Assembly: GCF_041929345.1 (NCBI RefSeq)
Contig: NZ_JBHFNQ010000090.1
Span: 1-64,000, forward strand
From: Floridanema aerugineum
GTDB lineage: Bacteria; Cyanobacteriota; Cyanobacteriia; Cyanobacteriales; Aerosakkonemataceae
DNA length: 64,000 nt
Direction of reading: 5' to 3'
The position numbers and the translations under genes are program-made. This document shows positions 35,365 to 45,200 of this stretch, in pieces. The notes under the pieces were generated by a model. It had not been told where the DNA came from and did not search any database. It worked only from the letters and a program-made list of their open reading frames with translations. Position 1 is the first letter of the stretch; each line of letters starts with the position of its first letter.

Positions 35365-36636
35365 CTAAGCACTCACACTACTGAATTGTTTCGCTTTTGG
35401 TTGTTTGAGTAAGTCAAGGTAAAGGTTAGTTAATTGAGCAGCAACTCCATCCCAGCTAAACATTTTTTCGACTCGTTCTCTGGCATTTATTCCTAATTTG
35501 TTGCGCCTTTCTGGGTTGCCCAAAATGCGATCGATCGCCGCTGCAAAAGCTGCGTTATCTTTAGGCGGACAGAGTAAACCAGTTTCTTCTGGTACGATCG
35601 TAAATTGTAAACCACCAACATCGCTGCCAATTACTGGTGTACCACAAGCCATTGATTCAATTGTTACTAACCCAAAGGGTTCATAGTGACTGGGAACAAC
35701 AGTTACATCAGCCGCAGTGTAGTAATTTGGTAAAACTTCTCGACTCAATCTTCCGGGGAAAATTGTTAGATCGTTTAAACCCAGTTCGTCTACAATGCTG
35801 GCAATGCGATCGGACTCTTTCCCATCACTATGTCCGGGGATAAATCCGCCCCCAATAATTAATTTTAGCTGGTGATTTTTCCTAGCTTGGCATTGACCAA
35901 CCGCCCGCACTAAAGTTTCAATTCCTTTGCGTCGATCGAAACGACCCACGTATAAAATTACCTTAGTTTCTGGGTCAATTCCTAATTGTTCTCTAGCTGC
36001 TATCCGACTAATAGAACCAAAATGACTAATATCAGTACCGCAAGGAATAATGTCAATTTTGCCTTTTTGAGAAACTAAAGTTCTCATGTGATCTCTTTCT
36101 TGCGGACTAGTTGCCACAATTCTCTGGGCTGATTCTAATACCGCTTTTTCTGTGCTTAAGCGGGTAGTAGCAATCATCGGAATTGTGGTGACTGACTTAT
36201 ATTTAACTGCACCTAAAGAATGGTAAGTATGCACTTGTTGTATATCAAGTTTATTTTTCAGTTGCATCCCTACCCAGGCAGAAAGCCAGTAATTAGTATG
36301 AACGATCGGGTAAGTAATTTGATTTTCTTGCTGAAATTGGCGAAAATTCTCCACAAACTCTGGTAAATATCCAAAAATATCATCTCTTGGCACAAACTCT
36401 TCCGGGCCTGCATTTAAACGAATTGTTCGACAATTAAGGCTATGTTGTACAATCGTATCTTGTTGAGGATTAGCTTTGCGGGTAAACATATCAACTAGCC
36501 AACCCTTTTGTGCTAATGCTTGACCTACTTGACGCACATAAACATTTTGCCCGCCAGCTTCTTCTTTACCAATTTCGATCGCTGGATCTCCATGCACCGA
36601 TATGAGAGCAATGTGCTTTTTGATTGGGGAAAACAT
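35365..36636 (-). CDS. GT4-family glycosyltransferase (sucrose-phosphate-synthase-like)
   Basis: A GT-B fold retaining glycosyltransferase of family GT4, about 423 residues. The N-terminal domain has the GGQNVYV glycine loop (donor/acceptor binding, about residues 24-30 of the chosen start) and the C-terminal domain has GRFDRRKG and the E-x7-E motif in HYEPFGLVTIESMACGTPVI. The GGQNVYV motif is shared with sucrose synthases, sucrose-phosphate synthases and MshA, so a nucleotide-sugar donor is certain but the acceptor is not. The ATG at 36636 is preferred to the frame's 36678 start because it gives MFSPIKKHIALISVHGDP, the usual beginning of the Rossmann strand. Confidence 0.88.
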   Translation of the reverse strand: MFSPIKKHIALISVHGDPAIEIGKEEAGGQNVYVRQVGQALAQKGWLVDMFTRKANPQQDTIVQHSLNCRTIRLNAGPEEFVPRDDIFGYLPEFVENFRQFQQENQITYPIVHTNYWLSAWVGMQLKNKLDIQQVHTYHSLGAVKYKSVTTIPMIATTRLSTEKAVLESAQRIVATSPQERDHMRTLVSQKGKIDIIPCGTDISHFGSISRIAAREQLGIDPETKVILYVGRFDRRKGIETLVRAVGQCQARKNHQLKLIIGGGFIPGHSDGKESDRIASIVDELGLNDLTIFPGRLSREVLPNYYTAADVTVVPSHYEPFGLVTIESMACGTPVIGSDVGGLQFTIVPEETGLLCPPKDNAAFAAAIDRILGNPERRNKLGINARERVEKMFSWDGVAAQLTNLYLDLLKQPKAKQFSSVSA

Positions 36637-36857
36637 AGTTTTGTAACTGTTGGTGTAATTAAATGAAAGCCGAAACAAGAGATTATTAAAATTAGTAGCC
36701 GCCTGATTAGCTCAAGTGTTAAATTTGAGCTTTTGATATTTACAGTAAGGAGCAATTGATCTGATAACATCAGCTAAGGGAGAGATTGATCGGCGCAAGT
36801 GAAGATATTACTTAAGAGTGAAATAATCTGGTAAATTAAAATACTTTGGGCTTTTTT

Positions 36858-36905
36858 CGTTCCATTTGTTCAACCGGGGAACGAGGACACAGGAGGTTCC
36901 ACCTC
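36858..36905. repeat. truncated copy of the TCGTTCC hairpin repeat
   Basis: TCGTTCCATTTGTTCAACCG and the bases after it match the copies at 42676 and 50457 (inverted), but the match stops at CACCTCC exactly where the inverted-ended element of 36906 begins. The expected continuation (…GATCT-GAG) reappears after that element at about 37106. Confidence 0.75.
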
Positions 36906-37099
36906 CTAGAGCGCCAGTCCAGTAGAAGTATTTGACAAAAAGAACTAAATGTGGGTCGTTGTACAGGCCGCAGCAGGGCGAAGCATTCGGACAGAAAATC
37001 TTGGGTTTTGTACAATAAATTGTCGCCCGAATGCTTCGCCCCTACACAATACTTATGCTGGTTTTTCTGTCAAGAGCTTTTACTGGACTGGCGTTCTAG
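36906..37099. mobile_element. MITE-like element with 35-bp terminal inverted repeats
   Basis: The left end (36906-36938) reads CTAGAGCGCCAGTCCAGTA and then AAG..TTGACA. The right end (37063-37099), inverted, reads CTAGAACGCCAGTCCAGTA and then AAG..TTGACA, with only a few mismatches. Inside is a second inverted pair, GGGCGAAGCATTCGG (36977-36991) and CCGAATGCTTCGCCC (37027-37041). The element is about 194 bases, carries no gene, and splits a copy of another repeat. Non-autonomous; no matching transposase gene is in this window. Confidence 0.6.
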
Positions 37100-37246
37100 T
37101 TATGCCAGATCTCAGACAAGTAATGTTAACCGAACCTTTTGCGGGTAGGGGGGCAGGCTAGACAAGGGTGGGAAAGTGCAAAACTTTTTTTGGGAATTCG
37201 CTGGATTATCTATCAAAAGCGTGCTACTATAAATTAATGTCACCTT

Positions 37247-37338
37247 GGAGAGGTGGCTGAGTGGTCGAAAGCGGCAGATTGCTAATCTGTTGATGGACTC
37301 GTAAGACCCATCCGAGGGTTCGAATCCCTCCCTCTCCG
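37247..37338 (+). tRNA. tRNA-Ser (GCU anticodon)
   Basis: A 92-base class II tRNA with a long variable arm. The acceptor stem GGAGAGG pairs with CCTCTCC. The anticodon loop reads TTGCTAA with anticodon GCT at 37281-37283, decoding AGC/AGU. The T arm GAGGGTTCGAATCCCTC is standard. The CCA end is not encoded. Confidence 0.96.
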
Positions 37339-37452
37339 TTTTTTGTACAATTAGGCTGGTCTTGGGGACTGGAGACTGGGAAAGTTTTGAGTAGGGGCAA
37401 TTCATGAATTGCCCCTACTTTCTTGCCCCCCAGCCCCCCAGCACCTAGAGTC

Positions 37453-40400
37453 TTACAGGAGGGGAAGTTGGACGGTAAAGGTTGCGCCTTGTCCATGACC
37501 TGAGCTTTCGGCGAGAATTGTACCGCCGTGTAGTTCGACTAGGTAACGGACGATCGCTAACCCCAAACCCAAACCCCCGAAAGAACGAGTAATGGAACCA
37601 TCTTCTTGACGGAAGCGATCGAAAACATGAGGCAGAAAATCAGGACTAATGCCTCTTCCGGTGTCGCTGACTTGAATTTGGGCAAGGTGATTAACTGTAG
37701 TCAGCCTTACTTCTACTCTCCCACCATTGGGGGTAAATTTGACTGAGTTAGAGAGCAAATTCCAAACTATTTGTTGTAAGCGACTGGCATCACCCAAAAC
37801 AATTCCTACAGAGTAATCGATCTGGGAGCAGATTTGAATATTTTTCGCTTCGGCTGCTAGATTAATGGAAGCGATCGCCCCTTCAACCACTAGATCCAAT
37901 GACACAGGCTCAACTTGTAAATTTAGCCTACCGCGAATGATATCGGACATATCTAGCACATCTTCAATTATTTGTGCTAAAGCTTGAGTATTGCGGGCAA
38001 TAGTTTCGATCGCTCTACTCACAGTTTCCGGGCTAAAATTCCTGGTAGGCAAAAGTTTCGCCCAGCCTAACATTGAATTAAGCGGAGTCCGCAGTTCGTG
38101 AGAAATAGTTGCCAAAAACTCATCCTTGAGGCGATTTGCTAAAGCTAACTCTTCTGATTGTCGCTGTAAAATAACACTCGCTTTTTGTCTTTGAATTGCT
38201 TCTGCGAGGATATTTGCCCCAGCTTGCAAGAAGTTAATATCATCCTCAGTAAAAGTGTATTCCTTAGTGGTATGAACTTGTAAAACACCGAAGGGTTGGG
38301 GAACTCCGGCAATAATTGTACTTAGTCCACTGATAATTTGATATTCTGGGAACAAGGGGGAAGGAGTAAAGGGAGTTTCAGACGCTAAGTTATTGACTAT
38401 TACTGGTTCACAAGCATCTATTGTATAACCAGCTTGAGATGGCAAACCTGTATTAAATATGCTTTGTCCGATGACGCTTTCCGGGAAGCCAAAGGTTGAA
38501 CGCACGATCGTTTGTTGTCTATCGGGCAAAAGTTCCAAGATTTGGCAATATTCAACATTCAGGGTTTGAGCAATTAAACTTGTGGCTTCTTTCATCAATT
38601 CATCTAAGTTTATGCCAGATAATGCCCTTTGTCCTAAATGTGCGATCGCCGCTTGTTGTTTTGCCCGAATTTGCAGCTGTGCTTCTGTGCGTTTGCGTTC
38701 GGTAATATCGATCGCAGCAGCTGTAATACCAACAATTCGATCGGATTCGTCCCGTAATGGTTCTACATTTAGTTCATAGTAAGAAAACTCTCCGTTTTTA
38801 CTGGCGTGAACTTCTTCCCTCACTCCTTTCCCGGTTAAAAGTACCCGCTGCTTAATTTCGGTTAGTTTAGCAGCATCATCTGGGTGCATGAGATCGGCAT
38901 CTGTTTTGCCCAGAACTTCATCTGCCTTGTAGCCTAATCGAGGGTTGTAAATCCAAGTGTAGCGGAGTTCTCGGTCTTGGTTGAAAACGGCGATCGGGGA
39001 ATTTTCTAAAGCAATGCGGAAGCGTTCTAAACTTAACCGCAAAGCTTCTTCAGCACGTTTGCGCTTAGTAATATCGTGAGTTATACCAAGAATTTGATAG
39101 AGTTCCCCTTGGTCATTAAGTAAGGGAATGTAGGAAATAATTGCGGTGTAAGTACCATAGCTAGGTAGGGTAGTAGTGCATTCAAAACTCTGAGTAGTCA
39201 AAGTTTCCACTGACCACTGTAAGAATGGTAGATAGTCATCTGTAACTTCGGGTGGATGTATTTCCTCATCCCGACGACCTAACAATGCTTCTAGTGGCTT
39301 TTTAATTCTGCGCAAACCTTCGGCATTAACGAACTGCAAACGACGTTCCGCATCGTAAATGACAAAAGTATCAGGGATATTATTAACTGCTGCCCGGAAT
39401 CTTTGTTCGCTTTGCCTTAAGGCTTCTTGCACCTGCTTTTGTTCGTGAATATCAGTAGCAGTACCAAACCATTTAATTATTTGCCCTTGACTATTGCAAA
39501 GGGGTAAACTGCGACTGAGAAACCAGCGAAATTCGCCATCGGTTCTTCGGAGGCGGTGTTCGCATTCGTAGAATTCTCCAGTTTGCACTGCTTTTTTCCA
39601 GGCTTCTACCGTGCGTTTTTCATCTTCTGGATGTAGAATAGGTTGCCAACCCCAGTTGTATCCTGCTGTTTGGGGAGTGCCGCTAAATTCTGTCCATCGT
39701 TGGTTGTAGTAGTCTACCGCACCGTCGGGTAAGGCTGTCCAAACTATTTGGGGCATTGTTTCGGCTACCATGCGAAACTGTTGTTCGCTGTGGCGTAGTG
39801 CTTCTTCTGTTTGCTGTAGTTCTTTGAGGGCGAGTTCCCTGGCATCTATTTCTCTTTCTAGTTGGGCGGTGCGTTCTTGGACTCGTTGTTCTAATTCGGT
39901 GTTCAGTTGGTGAATTTGGGCTTCGACAAGTTTGCGATCGGTAATATCTTCCACAATATAAGCAAACCGGGAACGGCTACTCAATTTTGCTGGAATTAAG
40001 CTAACGGTTGCTGATAGCCACCGTTCTCCTTCTTGAGTAACATGAGTATATTCAAAGCGAACGGGGGCTTGGGTGCGTTCTGCCTCTCGGTAATGTTTAA
40101 TCCATTGTTGAATATGTTCCTTTGGGGCTCCTATAACGCTGGCTGTGGCGTTTCGCATTTGTTCAATTTGAATCCCAAAAAAGTTCGCTGTGGTAGCATT
40201 ATCAGCTATGTGCAGGATGTCTCGATCGTCGATTAGTTCTACAATGCCCATCATCATTGGGGCTGTGTCGAAGAAGCTTTGCAATGTTTGTTCGGCTTGT
40301 TTGCGTTCGCTAATGTCTCGCCCTTCGGGAATTAATAATACTACTTGCCCGGATTCATCGCATATTGGTTTAATGGAAAAGTCGATCGTTATGACTGTAT

Positions 40401-41568
40401 CTTTTGCACCTAAAACCTCTACTTCGTAGCGAATAAATTGGTTGTTGGCGGCTTGTTGAATTGCCTGTTTTAATCTTTCTTGGGTTTCTCTGGAAATTGT
40501 CCACCATCGGGCTTCCCAAAATGGGCGATCGATCGCATCTTCTCGCTTTAATCCACCAAATTTTAAGGCTGTTTCATTAGCTTCTATTAAAGTGCCATCT
40601 GATTTCATCAATCCAATAAACTGAAATGTCTGATTAAAGATAGCCCGAAAGCGTTGTTCGCTGATCTGCAATGCTGCTTCTGCTTTCTTTGTTTCTTCGA
40701 TTTGCTGCTGTAATTCTCGATTTGCTGCTGTTAGTTGGGCGGTGCGTTCTTGGATGCGCGTTTCTAAGTTTAAGTTATTGTTTGGCTGTGGCAAAGAATC
40801 TTCCGTTTGTCTGCGACTGCTCAAATCTCGCGTTAATTTGCAAAATCCTGTCAAATTTCCTTTCTCATCTCGCAAAGCAGTAATTATTGCGTTTGCCCAA
40901 AACAGAGAACCATCTTTGCGAATTCGCCATCCTTCTTTTTCTATATGTCCTTCTGTGGCGGCGATTTGCAAGTAGCGATCGGGTTTTTTTTGGGCAATAT
41001 CTGACTGGGGATAGAAACAAGAAAAATGCTTTCCAATAATCTCCTTTGCTTGATATCCCTTGAGATTTTCTGCCTGTTGATTCCAACTAGCAACCGCCCC
41101 TTTTGCATCTAACAAAAAAACCGCATAATTTGGCTCTGTTTCCCTTTCTAAAGTATTTATTCTTTGATTTGATTCTAATGCCTGTTGTCCCCTTTTTACT
41201 CGATCCTTCGCTAGATTTAATTGCCCCATAATGTAGCTAATAAAAATGCCTTCCCAGATAAATAAAATCAACTTCACACTTTGCCCCGCACTGGGAACAA
41301 AAAAGTAACCAAGCGGGGAGAAAAACAGGCAATTGCAAATTAATGCTGACAAAATTGTAGCTAAGACTCCTGCCCTAATTCCCCCATACAGCGCACTAAT
41401 AATCACGGCGGTAAAAAACAGGAGAAATGGACTTTCTGTGTCGAACAACGGTTCAAGGAGTAAGTTTATCCCCAGAACCAAGCTTACTGTTAAAATCGCT
41501 ATACTATAGCGCCAAATCGCAGAGGAATAAGAGTTATGATTTCCTGTTCTGTTCATTTGATCGGTCAA
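37453..41568 (-). CDS. multi-PAS/GAF sensor histidine kinase
   Basis: A 1371-residue membrane histidine kinase. The N-terminus (about residues 15-130) is a four-helix DUF4118 (KdpD-type) membrane domain. Six PAS domains with PAC tails follow (about 140-265, 300-425, 430-545, 590-710, 715-835 and 838-965), interrupted by two coiled coils (ERTAQLTAANRELQQQIEE and ERTAQLEREIDAREL). A GAF domain lies at 975-1125. The HisKA H-box FLATISHELRTPLNSMLGWA (about 1140) carries the phospho-accepting His. The HATPase domain ends the protein, with DTGRGISPDFLPHVF and GLGLGLAIVRYLV. No receiver domain is fused and no response regulator is adjacent, so its partner is elsewhere. Confidence 0.95.
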   Translation of the reverse strand: MTDQMNRTGNHNSYSSAIWRYSIAILTVSLVLGINLLLEPLFDTESPFLLFFTAVIISALYGGIRAGVLATILSALICNCLFFSPLGYFFVPSAGQSVKLILFIWEGIFISYIMGQLNLAKDRVKRGQQALESNQRINTLERETEPNYAVFLLDAKGAVASWNQQAENLKGYQAKEIIGKHFSCFYPQSDIAQKKPDRYLQIAATEGHIEKEGWRIRKDGSLFWANAIITALRDEKGNLTGFCKLTRDLSSRRQTEDSLPQPNNNLNLETRIQERTAQLTAANRELQQQIEETKKAEAALQISEQRFRAIFNQTFQFIGLMKSDGTLIEANETALKFGGLKREDAIDRPFWEARWWTISRETQERLKQAIQQAANNQFIRYEVEVLGAKDTVITIDFSIKPICDESGQVVLLIPEGRDISERKQAEQTLQSFFDTAPMMMGIVELIDDRDILHIADNATTANFFGIQIEQMRNATASVIGAPKEHIQQWIKHYREAERTQAPVRFEYTHVTQEGERWLSATVSLIPAKLSSRSRFAYIVEDITDRKLVEAQIHQLNTELEQRVQERTAQLEREIDARELALKELQQTEEALRHSEQQFRMVAETMPQIVWTALPDGAVDYYNQRWTEFSGTPQTAGYNWGWQPILHPEDEKRTVEAWKKAVQTGEFYECEHRLRRTDGEFRWFLSRSLPLCNSQGQIIKWFGTATDIHEQKQVQEALRQSEQRFRAAVNNIPDTFVIYDAERRLQFVNAEGLRRIKKPLEALLGRRDEEIHPPEVTDDYLPFLQWSVETLTTQSFECTTTLPSYGTYTAIISYIPLLNDQGELYQILGITHDITKRKRAEEALRLSLERFRIALENSPIAVFNQDRELRYTWIYNPRLGYKADEVLGKTDADLMHPDDAAKLTEIKQRVLLTGKGVREEVHASKNGEFSYYELNVEPLRDESDRIVGITAAAIDITERKRTEAQLQIRAKQQAAIAHLGQRALSGINLDELMKEATSLIAQTLNVEYCQILELLPDRQQTIVRSTFGFPESVIGQSIFNTGLPSQAGYTIDACEPVIVNNLASETPFTPSPLFPEYQIISGLSTIIAGVPQPFGVLQVHTTKEYTFTEDDINFLQAGANILAEAIQRQKASVILQRQSEELALANRLKDEFLATISHELRTPLNSMLGWAKLLPTRNFSPETVSRAIETIARNTQALAQIIEDVLDMSDIIRGRLNLQVEPVSLDLVVEGAIASINLAAEAKNIQICSQIDYSVGIVLGDASRLQQIVWNLLSNSVKFTPNGGRVEVRLTTVNHLAQIQVSDTGRGISPDFLPHVFDRFRQEDGSITRSFGGLGLGLAIVRYLVELHGGTILAESSGHGQGATFTVQLPLL

Positions 41569-41812
41569 AGGGGGATAAGGTTTAGGAAAACATATAAGTC
41601 AAGAACCGTCACTTCTTTACCTGAAAATTTTCCCTCTGATTCTCAATTTATCTGTAAATTATTGTTTGGGCATTGACACTAAGGTTGTAAAATGGTGTTC
41701 TATATTTGCTCTTTCAGCTTGGTGGCTTTAAGATTATGATATTTTACATTTAAACTCCTAATCTAGGTTTAATAATTTATTTTAATCCAAGAGTAAGACA
41801 TTTTCCACTTTT

Positions 41813-42583
41813 ATGATATTATGGCATTATCCCAGCAAAAATTTAATTAATTTAACTAATCTAAAAAACGCTCTGCATATTTGGCGGGCGGATATAGATT
41901 TACGGCCAGAGTTATTGACAAAGTTAGCGGTAAATTTGTCTTTAGATGAACGGCAGAGGGCGGACAGGTTTTATTTTGAACGAGATAAAAAGAAGTATAT
42001 TGCCAGTCGGGGATTATTAAGAATTATTTTGAGTGGCTATTTAAATATAGAACCGGATCGACTAGAGTTTAGGTACTCGCAGCAAGGGAAGCCGGAGCTC
42101 AATAATATTGATACTGAAGCGAGGCTGTGTTTTAATGTATCTCATTCGCAAGATTTAGCAGTTTATGCGATCGCGCTTAATCGTGCAGTCGGAATTGATT
42201 TAGAGTATTTGCGGCAGATCGCTGATGTACAACAATTAGCAGAACGCTTTTTTTCCCGAAGTGAATCTAGCTTAATTAATGCGCTGCCAGAATCACAACA
42301 GCAACAACTATTTTTTCGGTTTTGGACTATTAAGGAAGCTTATCTCAAAGCGACTGGTGAGGGATTGAGTGGACTGCAAGCGATCGCAGTTTCTATTACA
42401 CCGGAAAACGCAATTAATTTATCCAGTACAGAAAGTAATATTTTACTCAACAATCAGTGGTTTTGTACTGAATTTAAACCAGGAGCAGAATACACAGGCG
42501 CTTTAGTTGTAGAGCGAAAAGACTTAGAGGAAAATGCAATAGAATATTTTACTTTAGAAACTGATTATATTATGAATCATTGA
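41813..42583 (+). CDS. 4'-phosphopantetheinyl transferase (Sfp/HetI type)
   Basis: This enzyme moves the phosphopantetheine arm of CoA onto acyl- or peptidyl-carrier proteins. At 256 residues it is the Sfp-type, the general transferase of cyanobacteria (HetI-like). The Mg-binding motif VGIDLEYL (126-133, Asp129/Glu131) and FWTIKEAYLKATGEG (170-184) are intact, and FNVSHSQDL (107-115) is the CoA-side motif. The gene stands alone, with an AT-rich upstream region. Carrier-protein targets would be encoded elsewhere. Confidence 0.93.
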   Translation: MILWHYPSKNLINLTNLKNALHIWRADIDLRPELLTKLAVNLSLDERQRADRFYFERDKKKYIASRGLLRIILSGYLNIEPDRLEFRYSQQGKPELNNIDTEARLCFNVSHSQDLAVYAIALNRAVGIDLEYLRQIADVQQLAERFFSRSESSLINALPESQQQQLFFRFWTIKEAYLKATGEGLSGLQAIAVSITPENAINLSSTESNILLNNQWFCTEFKPGAEYTGALVVERKDLEENAIEYFTLETDYIMNH

Positions 42584-42675
42584 GAGGTGAACTACCTGGA
42601 AAACTCAAGACTAGCTAATGTTCGCTTACCGATCGACAATGTTCATTTTATACAAAGAGCGGTACTTATTTTTTT

Positions 42676-42745
42676 CTCGTTCCATTTGTTCAACCGGGGA
42701 ACGAGGTGAAAGGAGGTAGAACCTCCATTGCTGTAAGATCTGAGT
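42676..42745. repeat. TCGTTCC hairpin repeat (full-length copy)
   Basis: CTCGTTCCATTTGTTCAACC, then GGGGAACGAG, GGAGGTAGAACCTCC and TAAGATCTGAGT. Internal arms CTCGTTCC/GGAACGAG and GGAGGT/ACCTCC give two stacked hairpins. It is the near-complete inverted match of 50457-50528 and of the inner part of 21089-21190. Confidence 0.8.
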
Positions 42746-42862
42746 AATTTTGGCGAAACACATAGAAGATGATAAAGTTTTTGTCAACCAACTGAAGGTT
42801 AAAATCAAAGAGCCAATTTTGCCCTGTATTTGTAGTTGACTGTGGAGAAGTTCAGTAGCCAA

Positions 42863-44248
42863 ATGATGAAAAGACCGAAAAAACCAAGTGAGACAGGCAA
42901 GATGCCTATCCTACAGCTAAAAACAAAACTTACTCTCGCCATTATCCCTTTAATTACAGGCTTTTTGGCAGCTGCTTGTCAAACAACCACTACCAACAAC
43001 GCTGGTGTTACGACTCCCACTCCCGCCGCCCAAAACGCTGCCACTACCCCTACGGCTGCGCCAACGCCAGCGGCGACGGGAAATGGGTTGAGACTTGGTT
43101 CTTTGCTACCTTCCACAGGGGACTTAGCATCCATTGGACAACCGATGATTGCCTCTGTGCCGTTGTTAGTGGAAACTGTAAATAAATGTGGTGGTGTCAA
43201 CGGTCAACCTGTCACCTTAATTTCGGAAGATGACCAAACGAAACCGGAAGCTGGGGCAGCGGCAATGACTAAACTAGCAGAAGTGGATAAAGTTGCCGGA
43301 GTTGTGGGTTCTTTTGCTAGCAGTGTATCTAGTGCGGCTGTAGATATTGCGGCCCGGAACAAAGTAATGTTAATTTCTCCTGGTAGTACGAGTCCAGTAT
43401 TTACCGAAAGAGCCAAAAAGGGTGATTTCCAAGGTTTTTGGGCGCGGACTGCCCCACCAGATACTTATCAGGCCCAAGCTTTAGCTAAACTAGCGAGTGA
43501 AAGAGGCTTTAAGCGAGTTTCTACGGTTGTAATTAATAATGATTACGGTGTAGGTTTTGAACAGGAATTTGTCAAAGCCTTTAAAGCTTTAGGGGGAACG
43601 GTAGTCAACGAAGCTAAACCGACTCGTTATGACCCAAAAGCGACTACTTTTGAATCAGAAGCAGCTGGGGCTTTTGCTGGTAAACCTGATGCGGTAGTAG
43701 CAGTTTTGTATGCTGAAACTGGTTCTTTGTTGCTCAAGTCTGCTTACGAACAAGGGTTAATGAAGGGAGTCACGGTAATGCTTACCGATGGTGTGTATTC
43801 TCCTGAATTTCCGCAACAAGTGGGCAAAACTAGTGATGGTAAGTTTATTTTAGCGAATGCGATCGGAACTGTTCCCGGTGCCAGCGGTCAATCACTTACA
43901 GAGTTCACCAAATCTTGGGAAGCAAAGGAAAAACGCCCGGTAAGCGCTTTTGTTCCCCACTCTTGGGATGCGGCTGCTTTGTTAGCATTGGCAGCACAAG
44001 CTTCTAAATCAAACACCGGGGAAGGAATTAAAAGTAAAATTCGCGAAGTTGCGAATGCCCCTGGTGAAGAAGTAACCGACGTTTGCAAAGCTTTGGAATT
44101 AGTTCGTCAAGGCAAAGACATTAATTACCAAGGTGCTAGCGGCAACGTTGACATCGATGAAAATGGCGATGTCATCGGCAGCTACGATGTTTGGACTGTC
44201 TTAGATGACGGTAAATTGAAGGTCACAGGGAAAGTTAGCCCAAAGTAG
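42863..44248 (+). CDS. ABC transporter substrate-binding lipoprotein (branched-chain amino acid/amide type)
   Basis: A periplasmic-binding-protein of the Leu/Ile/Val/urea family (Peripla_BP_6). The lipoprotein signal ends in LAAACQ (lipobox LAAC), followed by a Thr/Ala/Pro linker and the binding domain from GNGLRLGSLLPSTGDLASIG. The N-terminal basic region before the hydrophobic core contains GKMPIL, the translation of a dispersed GACAGGCAAGATGCC repeat (about 42891-42915), so repeat DNA sits in the signal peptide. The ATG at 42863 (or 42866) is preferred; a TTG at 42836 also exists. No permease or ATPase genes are adjacent, so this is an orphan subunit. Ligand not inferable. Confidence 0.9.
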   Translation: MMKRPKKPSETGKMPILQLKTKLTLAIIPLITGFLAAACQTTTTNNAGVTTPTPAAQNAATTPTAAPTPAATGNGLRLGSLLPSTGDLASIGQPMIASVPLLVETVNKCGGVNGQPVTLISEDDQTKPEAGAAAMTKLAEVDKVAGVVGSFASSVSSAAVDIAARNKVMLISPGSTSPVFTERAKKGDFQGFWARTAPPDTYQAQALAKLASERGFKRVSTVVINNDYGVGFEQEFVKAFKALGGTVVNEAKPTRYDPKATTFESEAAGAFAGKPDAVVAVLYAETGSLLLKSAYEQGLMKGVTVMLTDGVYSPEFPQQVGKTSDGKFILANAIGTVPGASGQSLTEFTKSWEAKEKRPVSAFVPHSWDAAALLALAAQASKSNTGEGIKSKIREVANAPGEEVTDVCKALELVRQGKDINYQGASGNVDIDENGDVIGSYDVWTVLDDGKLKVTGKVSPK

Positions 44249-44271
44249 GGGCTCTCGGTGCATTCGGTGCA

Positions 44272-44405
44272 GGGGGGATGGGGAGATGGGGAGATGGGTT
44301 CGATTATTAACTCAAAACTCTCTCACTCTCCTTACGAGAAACTCTCCCTACCTCCTGACTCCCTCTCCCCACCTCCTAGTCCCCAGTCCCCAGTCCCTAG
44401 TCCCC
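44272..44405. repeat. simple repeats between the ABC gene and the barrel gene
   Basis: GGGGAGATG units, AACTCAAAACTC, CTCTCCTTACGAGAAACT and a run of CCCCAGTCCCTAGT units fill the space after the transporter gene. The CTCTCCTTACGAGAAACT piece also occurs at 29764 and, inverted, at 22275. Confidence 0.75.
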
Positions 44406-44411
44406 AGTCCC

Positions 44412-45200
44412 TTAGAATCCAAATCCGGGGGCGAAGTTGTAGCCTATACCGAAGATGAATCCAAGTGCGGCATCCTTAGTGGTAAAGCCAACGTTCAAGC
44501 GACCTGTGGCGGTAAATTGCCTGCTGATGGGAACATCAATTCCGCCAGTAATTAAGCCGCCGACATTGCCACTTTCAGTTGTGATTAGCAAGCCACCGCC
44601 AACGAAAGGCAGGAAAGGAGTATTTTCTATGGCAAAGTCGTATGTTATGGGCAAGAGAATGTCGAAATCATTGCCAATTATTAAGGCTGGTCTGACGGAA
44701 AAATTTCTACTCAAGCCAAATCTGGCAAACAGGGTAAAGCCTAAATCTCCTATGGCTGTGCCGCCTGCAACTCCTAAGTTACCGCCTATGCCTATGTAAC
44801 CGCTACCAGTAGTTGTCCGACTAGGTTCAACATCGCCAAATTGTGCGAGTTGACTTTTTGTTTGAGGTTGTTCTAACAAAACTGAGGCTGAGGTTTCTGT
44901 TGTTCCCGGAAAGGGTTGATTTTTTGCTTCTGCTTTTGGGATTTCGGTTTGTGTTGCTTCTGATTGAATGTTGAAAGCAGCTGCTTTTGGGGATGGGGAA
45001 ATTTCTTCTGATGTTAAGGTTAGGTCAGGGTTAAATATGTTGCTGTTAACGGTTTGTTGAATCGAAGGGCTGCTATTATTAACTGTTTGAGCTTGGGCGG
45101 GTAATCCATTAAGAGTAGTTAGGGATACAGTTAATCCACTAGCGATCGCACCAACATATAGAAAAAGGTTTTTCTGGAAATCAATTGTAATATTACTCAC
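44412..45200 (-). CDS. outer-membrane beta-barrel protein, paralogue A
   Basis: A secreted protein of 262 residues. The signal peptide (hydrophobic 12-30) ends near LPAQAQT. A low-complexity region of about 100 residues follows, then a glycine-rich barrel of alternating segments (GSGYIGIGGNLG, FARFGLSRNFSVRPA, FGIGYNFAPGFGF) that ends in Phe, the C-terminal signature recognised by the barrel-assembly machinery. The GTG start at 45200 is fixed by comparison with the paralogue at 46379, which has the same GAGGAGT spacing. The promoter element TATAGAAT lies 70 bases upstream. Confidence 0.8.
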   Translation of the reverse strand: MSNITIDFQKNLFLYVGAIASGLTVSLTTLNGLPAQAQTVNNSSPSIQQTVNSNIFNPDLTLTSEEISPSPKAAAFNIQSEATQTEIPKAEAKNQPFPGTTETSASVLLEQPQTKSQLAQFGDVEPSRTTTGSGYIGIGGNLGVAGGTAIGDLGFTLFARFGLSRNFSVRPALIIGNDFDILLPITYDFAIENTPFLPFVGGGLLITTESGNVGGLITGGIDVPISRQFTATGRLNVGFTTKDAALGFIFGIGYNFAPGFGF

